A stretch of 64,000 nt of DNA from contig NZ_JABUBU010000006.1 of the NCBI RefSeq assembly GCF_019834675.1, positions 62,001 through 126,000 of the forward strand, given 5' to 3'. How positions within the stretch are numbered: the first letter of the stretch is position 1; every line of letters begins with the position of its first letter. The position numbers and the translations under genes are program-made. The notes below the pieces were generated by a model. That model was not told the DNA's origin and ran no database searches. It was given only the letters and a program-made list of their open reading frames with translations. Of this stretch, positions 58,564 through 64,000 are shown in pieces. This DNA comes from Rhodococcoides corynebacterioides. Its GTDB lineage: Bacteria; Actinomycetota; Actinomycetes; Mycobacteriales; Mycobacteriaceae.

Positions 58564-58645
58564 GCGCGGAGACTAGCCGAGGATCGAACCGTCCTGGCGG
58601 TACGACGACATGCTTGTGACCACCCACGACGCGATGGTCGGACGG

Positions 58646-61600
58646 TCAGCTCGCGGTGACGGTGATGTCCGCGATCGAGCTCTGGTTCCGGCCGCCCTCG
58701 GTGCTGAGGTCGGTGATCCACACCAGCAGGTACTGCGTGGGGCCGTCGGGCGTGACGGCGATGTCGGTGCGTCCGTTGCCCAGCGTGGCCTGGCCGATCA
58801 CCTGGGTCTCGTCCAGCGTCGGCGACGCCGACGTCGCGCTGCGGATCTCCACCACCGTGCCCGGCGACGGTGACTCGATGGTCACCGAGGACGGGGTGAC
58901 GTCGCCGTCCAGCGTGGCCAGCACCCCGACGCCGCTCTTGAGCGAGGGGAACGGGTTGAAGTACGAGTCCGTCTGCCACACGGTCGCCGGATCGTTGTCG
59001 AGCACGTTGTCGACGGTGGCGGGGCTGTCCGCGGTGCCCTGGGGCGAGTAGACCTCGACCGACGACACCGTGACCGGGGTGGGCGGCGCGGGCGCCGCGG
59101 AGCCGGGGTCGGCGGGCGCGGTGGCCGACGTGGTCAGGCCGAAGTTCTGCTCGGTGAGCGGCTCGTCCGATCCACCGCCGGCCAGCAGGTTCGCGAGCCA
59201 CCAGCCGACCAGTCCGAGGACCAGGACGGTGAGGACGCCGAGGCCCGCCAGCACGATCAGCGTGCGGTTGGACTTGGTGGCGTCCGGCTCGTCCGGATCG
59301 GCGAGGGCGTGGCCGGTGGCGCCCGGCGGTCGTTGACCGAGACGCAGGGCGGGGATGTAGTCGGTCTTCTCGTTGACCACGGCCGCCTGCCCGAGAATGT
59401 GTTGCACGGTGGCGGCCGTGCGGATGCCGCTGTTCTGCTCGAGGGCCCGGACGGCGACGGCGGACACCTCGAACGGAATGTCGGAGCGGATCTCGCGCGG
59501 ATCGACGGGGGCGCCCGACGACGTGCGGTCGGCCAGCGCCATACCGCCGACGGACCCGCTCTGCCGCGGATCACCGAGCGGCCACCGCGCCGTCACCAGC
59601 GCGTAGAGCATCGCGCCGAGTCCGCGCACGTCGGAACTGGGATCGGCGTCGGCGAACGTCGCCGGGAACGCCAGCACGGCGTCGCCCTTCACGCTGATCC
59701 GCACGCGGTCGGGGTGGTCGATGGACAGCGCGCCACCACTGCGGTGCGCCTGTTCGGCGGCCGCGGCGAGGGACTTGATCGCGTTCGCGGCGCCCAGCGG
59801 CGACGGCGTGGTGTCGGCCATCTCCCGCAGGGACCGTCCGCGCGTCCACTCGGCGACGACGATGCCGCCGGAGCTGCCCCGGACCACGTCGAGAACCCGA
59901 GCGAGTCCGGGCGACGAGATGCGGCCCAGCCGCAGCGTGCGGGACAGCACGGCCTGCGGCCCGTCGCCGCGGGTGTCGTCGGCCCCGCCGTCGGCGCGCT
60001 GCTCCGAGTCGACGAAGGTCAGCGCGACCTCGCGGTCGAGCTTGACGTCGTGTGCCTGCCAGAACTTCAGACCGCGGGCTCCACCGTGCGGAGCGAGCAG
60101 GCGGTAGCGGCCACCGGCCACCGAGGCGCCCGGGACCAGCTTCGGTCCGCGCAGCGGGCCGCGGGGGGCGCCGGCGGGCGGCACGGCCGGGGGGAGCGGC
60201 GGCGAGCCGACGGGCACGACGCCCGTGGCGGCCGGGTCCAACGCGGTCGGGGCGTCGTCGGGCGTGGCGGTGTCCGGCGCGGTGTCGCTCGTGCCTGTGG
60301 CCGGCTCGGTGGCGTCGGTCGACGTCGTAGCCGTCGTAGCCGTCGTGGCCGTCGCGTTCTCGGCGCGGTCGCCGGTCTCGCTGGTGTCGGTGGTGTCGGG
60401 GGACTCGCCCGGCGAGGTGTCCGTCGGGGTGTCCCGTCGGTCGGTGCGCACGCCACCGTCGGTGTCGGGCCGGTCGGGGTCGGTGCCCCGAGTCGCTTGC
60501 CCCCGAGTCGCCTCGTCGTCGGTCACGGACACTCCTTCGTCACGTCTGGTGGAACCGGTGGTGACCACCGGGAGAATCGTGGTGCGGGACTCGTCCGCGG
60601 GCACGTCGTGCACCCGGCGTACCGAGCCGCGCCCCACGGCCGCCTCGGGGCCCTCACGACCCACAGGGTACGGGAGCCGGGGGCCCCCGGTCGTCGGACG
60701 GAACGCGCCGGTGGGGCGCCCGACGGGTGGCAGATCGGGACTGCCGACGGCGGGGATGAGCTCGGTGTCGGCGAACATCATCGGGGTCGCGTCGTCGACC
60801 GGCGCCGTGCCGCGCCCGAGTCGCCGTCGGACGGCGGCGAGGACGGCGTCGATCTCCGGAATGCGCGCCTGCACGAGGCACAGGCCCGTGACCACCAGCA
60901 TCACGGCACCGCCGAAGAGCACGCGCACCAGGGCCGCCGGGCCGGTCAGCCGGTCGAGGCCGAGGAGGGTGTCGGTGAGGACCACCGCCACCATCCCGAC
61001 GCCCGTGGCGAGGAGGGTGACGCCGACCGTGCGGCGGACGCCGTCCAACCGGAGGTCGCCGAGGCTGCGGCGCAGCAACATCCAGCCGATGATCGCGCCG
61101 GTCACGTAGCCGAGGCCGTTGGCCGCGCCGAGGAGGAGCACAACGGATCGGTCGGACGTCGCGATCAGCGGGGCCAGGGCGGACAGCCCGACCTTCACGG
61201 CGGTGATGCCGAGCACGATCCACGTGGGCGTCCAGGCCTGTTCCCGCGCGTAGAAGACGCGGAGATGGATCAGCACCAGCGAGTACGGCACCAGGGTGAA
61301 CGCGGACCAGCTGACGGCCTCGCCGAGGCGGGCGGCGTCGGCGGCGCCGAAGTTGCCGTAGCCGTAGAGCGCCTCGCCGACCTGCGGTCCGGCGACGGTG
61401 AGGAAGCCGATGACCGGAACCAGCGCGAGCATGGTGAGGCGGGTGGCGACCGAGAGATCGTCGACGACGGCGGGTACGTCGCGCGCGGCGGCGTTGCGGC
61501 TGAGACGGGGCATGATCGCCGTGAGCACCGTGACGCCGAGAACGCCGTAGGGCAGCTGGAGCAGGATCCAGGCCTGGTTGTAGATGAGCGGTCCGGCGGG

Positions 61601-62446
61601 ATCGACGTGCGAGGAGATGCGGGTGGCGACGATCATGCCGATCTGACTGATGACGACGTAGAGCACGATCGCGACGGCCATGCCGCCGAACCGCCGCAGC
61701 CGATCGTCGAGCCCCCACAGCGGTCGGAGGTCGATGCGGTTGCGGCGCAGCGCCGGGATCAGGCTGGCCGCCTGGACCACCACGCCCAGGGTGATGCCGA
61801 GCCCGAGGACCAGCAGTTTCGGGTCGCCGATGCGGACCGGATCGAGCGAGATCTCGCCGGGCACCAGCAGGTACACGCCGAGGACGGTCAGCACCACCAG
61901 GTTGTTCAGCACCGGTGCCCAGGCTCCGGGCTTGAAGTTCTGCCGGGTGTTGAGGATCGCCGTGAACAGGGCGGACAGGCCGTAGAACAGAATGGCGGGC
62001 AGCAGGAGGAACAACAGGGCGGTGGTGAGCGCGGTGTTCACCTGGCCGTCGTCCGAGAGGAACACATAGCGGGTGAGCAGCGGCGCGGCGGCCGTGGCCA
62101 GCACCGCGGCGACCACCAGCATGGTCAGCGCGGCGGTGAACAGCCGCCGGACGAACGCGCGTCCGCCGTCCTCGTCCTCCGTCTCCGCGCGGACCAGGAC
62201 CGGCACGACGATCGCGGTCAGCACCGCACCGAGGACCAGCTCGGCGATCATGTTGGGGATCAGGCTGGCGACGGTGTACGAGCTCGCGACGGTGACGCCG
62301 AGAACGGTCACCAGGAGCAGCTGCTTGACGAAGCCGGTGATCCGGCTGCAGAGCGTCGCGAACGCGATCGCGCCGGTGGCGGACAGCAACCGCGAGCCGC
62401 CTCCCGATCGCTCGGTGCTCGGCTCGGCGGACGTGGTGCCGCTCAT
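58646..62446 (-). CDS. murJ: lipid II flippase MurJ (MviN) with C-terminal pseudokinase and extracellular domain
   Basis: 1266 aa from ATG 62446, with GAGGACG upstream. About 14 membrane helices of the MviN fold (residues 15-540), a disordered Thr/Asp/Glu-rich linker (about 560-790), a kinase-like domain (SVAGGRYRLLAPHG... LKFWQAHDVKLDREVALTFVD) lacking HRD and DFG motifs, one membrane helix (about 1080-1105) and a galactose-binding-like extracellular domain. In mycobacteria PknB phosphorylates the pseudokinase, which then recruits FhaA and slows wall synthesis. All partners are encoded in this window. Confidence 0.95.
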   Translation of the reverse strand: MSGTTSAEPSTERSGGGSRLLSATGAIAFATLCSRITGFVKQLLLVTVLGVTVASSYTVASLIPNMIAELVLGAVLTAIVVPVLVRAETEDEDGGRAFVRRLFTAALTMLVVAAVLATAAAPLLTRYVFLSDDGQVNTALTTALLFLLLPAILFYGLSALFTAILNTRQNFKPGAWAPVLNNLVVLTVLGVYLLVPGEISLDPVRIGDPKLLVLGLGITLGVVVQAASLIPALRRNRIDLRPLWGLDDRLRRFGGMAVAIVLYVVISQIGMIVATRISSHVDPAGPLIYNQAWILLQLPYGVLGVTVLTAIMPRLSRNAAARDVPAVVDDLSVATRLTMLALVPVIGFLTVAGPQVGEALYGYGNFGAADAARLGEAVSWSAFTLVPYSLVLIHLRVFYAREQAWTPTWIVLGITAVKVGLSALAPLIATSDRSVVLLLGAANGLGYVTGAIIGWMLLRRSLGDLRLDGVRRTVGVTLLATGVGMVAVVLTDTLLGLDRLTGPAALVRVLFGGAVMLVVTGLCLVQARIPEIDAVLAAVRRRLGRGTAPVDDATPMMFADTELIPAVGSPDLPPVGRPTGAFRPTTGGPRLPYPVGREGPEAAVGRGSVRRVHDVPADESRTTILPVVTTGSTRRDEGVSVTDDEATRGQATRGTDPDRPDTDGGVRTDRRDTPTDTSPGESPDTTDTSETGDRAENATATTATTATTSTDATEPATGTSDTAPDTATPDDAPTALDPAATGVVPVGSPPLPPAVPPAGAPRGPLRGPKLVPGASVAGGRYRLLAPHGGARGLKFWQAHDVKLDREVALTFVDSEQRADGGADDTRGDGPQAVLSRTLRLGRISSPGLARVLDVVRGSSGGIVVAEWTRGRSLREMADTTPSPLGAANAIKSLAAAAEQAHRSGGALSIDHPDRVRISVKGDAVLAFPATFADADPSSDVRGLGAMLYALVTARWPLGDPRQSGSVGGMALADRTSSGAPVDPREIRSDIPFEVSAVAVRALEQNSGIRTAATVQHILGQAAVVNEKTDYIPALRLGQRPPGATGHALADPDEPDATKSNRTLIVLAGLGVLTVLVLGLVGWWLANLLAGGGSDEPLTEQNFGLTTSATAPADPGSAAPAPPTPVTVSSVEVYSPQGTADSPATVDNVLDNDPATVWQTDSYFNPFPSLKSGVGVLATLDGDVTPSSVTIESPSPGTVVEIRSATSASPTLDETQVIGQATLGNGRTDIAVTPDGPTQYLLVWITDLSTEGGRNQSSIADITVTAS

Positions 62447-62453
62447 CGCGTCC

Positions 62454-64000
62454 TCACTGTTCGTCGGCGGGGTCGGGTTGCCCGCGGAACCGGTGCCACA
62501 GCCGTCGGCCCACCAGCAACAACAGCAGTATCGCGGCACCGGCTGTGATCAGGGCCAAGGCACGACCGTACGCATTGGACCGAACGGTCACCTCGGCCGG
62601 TTGCCCCAGCTCCACTCCGTCGCTCGTACTGAGCGAGAACTCGACGATCATCTTGCGCGAGTCGCTCACCCGCGCCGGCACCTGCAGCGAGCGGCTCCCG
62701 CGTGGCGGCAGCTGCTGGGGGCCGATGTCCTCGACCTCCATGGCCTGCGGGGCGTCGACGGTCAGGTTCACGGCGATGCCGATGGGCAGGTCGTTCCGGG
62801 CGACCAGCAGCAGCGGGCTCGCCTCCGAGGCGAGAGTGAAGACGCCTCCCGGCGCCAGGATGGTGACGGAGCCGTACGCCCGGTCGACGCCGGCGACGAC
62901 GTCGGCGGCGCGGGTGCGGGCGGCCCCGGCGACGGCGGCCGCGTCCGCACCGCCGCGCCCGGCGACGGACAGGGACCGGAGCAGGTCCTCGCGCAGCGGC
63001 GCCGCGTAGAGGCCGGGGGTGAGCGGCGACCGCGGGTCCTCCACCAGCGCGGACTGCAGGGCGGTGATGCGGCCGCCCTGCTCCCGTGCGGTGTCGATCA
63101 GAGCGGTGTCGACGGGGTCGACGGGGTCGACGGTGTCGACGGGGTCGTCGGGTGACGCGCCGGTGGTGCCCGCGTCCGGGGGTGCGAGCGTCGCCGGATC
63201 GGCGGCCGGCGGGACGGCGAGCAGATCGCCCAGCGAGCGAGGACGGGCGAGACCGCTGCGCAGCAGTCCGGCGACGGTCCCGAGCACGGCGGACGCCTCG
63301 TCCCGGTCGGGCGTCCAGGTCTGCGGCGGGGCCACGACGAGCGAGCGCGGACCGCGGTCGACCCGCGGTGTCGCTCCGGGTGTGCCCGAAGGCAGGAGGG
63401 CCTCGTACTGCAGCGCGCCGAGCGCGTTCTGCAGCCGCGCCGTCCGCGAGTCGTCGGTCGGGTCGATCCGTTGGGCGGCGGGGGTGAACGACGGGATCAC
63501 GGGCTCCGCACCCACCCCGGCCAGGGCGGAACTCACCTCGTCGTCGAGCAACGCGGCGCGCTGCGGACCGGACGTGCCGGCGAGGGTCACCGTGTCCGGC
63601 GACGTGGTGCCGTCGACCGTCTCCACCGCGGATCGTGCGAGAAGCAGGGTGCGACCGGAGTCGGTGCCACCCGAGGTGGCGGCGGGAACGGCCGCGACGG
63701 CGTCGGCGGCCGCGGTGTCGACGCTGCCGGCGGCGGGCCACACGATGTCGCGCCGTGACGAGACCCCCAGCACGGAGTCGACCACGTCGGGCGGCGAGGC
63801 GAGCGCCGCGCCGATCAGCGCCGCGTCGCCGGTCGCGGTCACCGCGGAGAGATCGGTTCGCGCGAAGGGCACGGCGGTGACGCAGCGGCCCGCGACCAGG
63901 GCGCGGAGGCGGTCCAGCCAGGCGACGGCGGCGTCGGTGCCCGCGCCGTCCCGTGCCGGTCCCGTCGGGTCGTCCGGGTTCACGACGAGATAGCCGCGGG
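62454..64000 (-). CDS. DUF6049 family protein (Rv3909-like), C-terminal part; 5' end outside window
   Basis: The frame runs through the right edge (GYLVVNPDDP lies upstream of the apparent start 63983), so the first part is missing. At least 515 residues: a large extracellular region with Ser/Asp/Val-rich sequence, Ig-like segments (PIGIAVNLTVDAPQAMEVEDIG; RKMIVEFSLSTSDG) and a C-terminal membrane helix (LALITAGAAILLLLLVGRRLW). It precedes murJ by 7 bp, the conserved Rv3909-Rv3910 order, suggesting an envelope role. Confidence 0.85.
   Translation of the reverse strand, partial: RGYLVVNPDDPTGPARDGAGTDAAVAWLDRLRALVAGRCVTAVPFARTDLSAVTATGDAALIGAALASPPDVVDSVLGVSSRRDIVWPAAGSVDTAAADAVAAVPAATSGGTDSGRTLLLARSAVETVDGTTSPDTVTLAGTSGPQRAALLDDEVSSALAGVGAEPVIPSFTPAAQRIDPTDDSRTARLQNALGALQYEALLPSGTPGATPRVDRGPRSLVVAPPQTWTPDRDEASAVLGTVAGLLRSGLARPRSLGDLLAVPPAADPATLAPPDAGTTGASPDDPVDTVDPVDPVDTALIDTAREQGGRITALQSALVEDPRSPLTPGLYAAPLREDLLRSLSVAGRGGADAAAVAGAARTRAADVVAGVDRAYGSVTILAPGGVFTLASEASPLLLVARNDLPIGIAVNLTVDAPQAMEVEDIGPQQLPPRGSRSLQVPARVSDSRKMIVEFSLSTSDGVELGQPAEVTVRSNAYGRALALITAGAAILLLLLVGRRLWHRFRGQPDPADEQ

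Noticed and set aside
59309..62548. 1079-codon plus-strand frame antisense to murJ
   Set aside because: Composition (Arg, Gly, His, Asp) typical of a GC-skew shadow; MurJ helices and the pseudokinase are on the minus strand.

Overview
The window is high-GC actinobacterial chromosome. Gene order and protein motifs place it in the Mycobacteriales (Mycobacterium/Rhodococcus/Nocardia group), most likely a Rhodococcus-like genus; the genus is an inference. It spans the replication origin. Read left to right it is the origin region of M. tuberculosis inverted: fhaA-fhaB-pstP-rodA-pbpA-pknA-pknB, pabA, crgA, ppiA, tRNA-Ala, tRNA-Ile, DUF3566, gyrA, gyrB, dciA, recF, gnd, dnaN, oriC, dnaA, rpmH-rnpA-yidD-yidC-jag-rsmG-parA-parB, cwlM, trxA-trxB, rsmA-sigM, murJ and a DUF6049 gene.

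Layout. 1-9.7 kb: a translationally coupled Ser/Thr-kinase and cell-wall operon (FHA proteins, phosphatase PstP, elongation SEDS/PBP pair, PknA, PknB). 9.7-16.5 kb: pabA, a membrane-protein/XRE operon with a leaderless promoter, crgA, a rhomboid, a cyclophilin, a DUF1023 hydrolase and a GGDEF protein. 16.6-29 kb: two tRNAs, gyrase, a ferredoxin-reductase/di-iron pair, then dciA-recF-gnd-dnaN. 29-31.7 kb: oriC with DnaA boxes on both sides of dnaA. 31.7-37.4 kb: ribosome, membrane-insertion and partition genes with three parS sites. 37.4-42.3 kb: GNAT-like protein, cwlM, trxA, trxB, rsmA and the 3' part of sigM. 58.3-64 kb: the 5' part of sigM, murJ and a truncated DUF6049 gene. Several encoded proteins (PknA/B, PstP, FhaA, FhaB, CwlM, MurJ with its pseudokinase) belong to one phosphorylation circuit controlling peptidoglycan synthesis in related organisms.

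The accessory feature is a 16,000-bp integrated element (42298-58297) that splits sigM inside the conserved VVNACLD codons. A 13-bp identical core (GCGTTGACCACGA) flanks it. Precise excision at the core would rebuild an in-frame sigM of 237 codons. At the right end the element has a tyrosine integrase, an XRE repressor and a divergent AlpA-like HTH gene, with two matching operators between them. A leftward, largely overlapping gene train follows: small proteins, a DUF6011 zinc protein, a prim-pol, a P-loop replication protein, WhiB, two small proteins, a 1520-aa tape measure protein with two wall-hydrolase-like domains, and an HNH nuclease. A NYN-domain gene and a DUF2510 membrane protein sit at the left end. 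No capsid, portal, large terminase, major tail or lysis gene is recognisable, although the reading frames look intact. This resembles a phage satellite or a minimal phage-derived island more than a decaying prophage, and its presence breaks a stress sigma factor. It is the best candidate here for an undescribed system.
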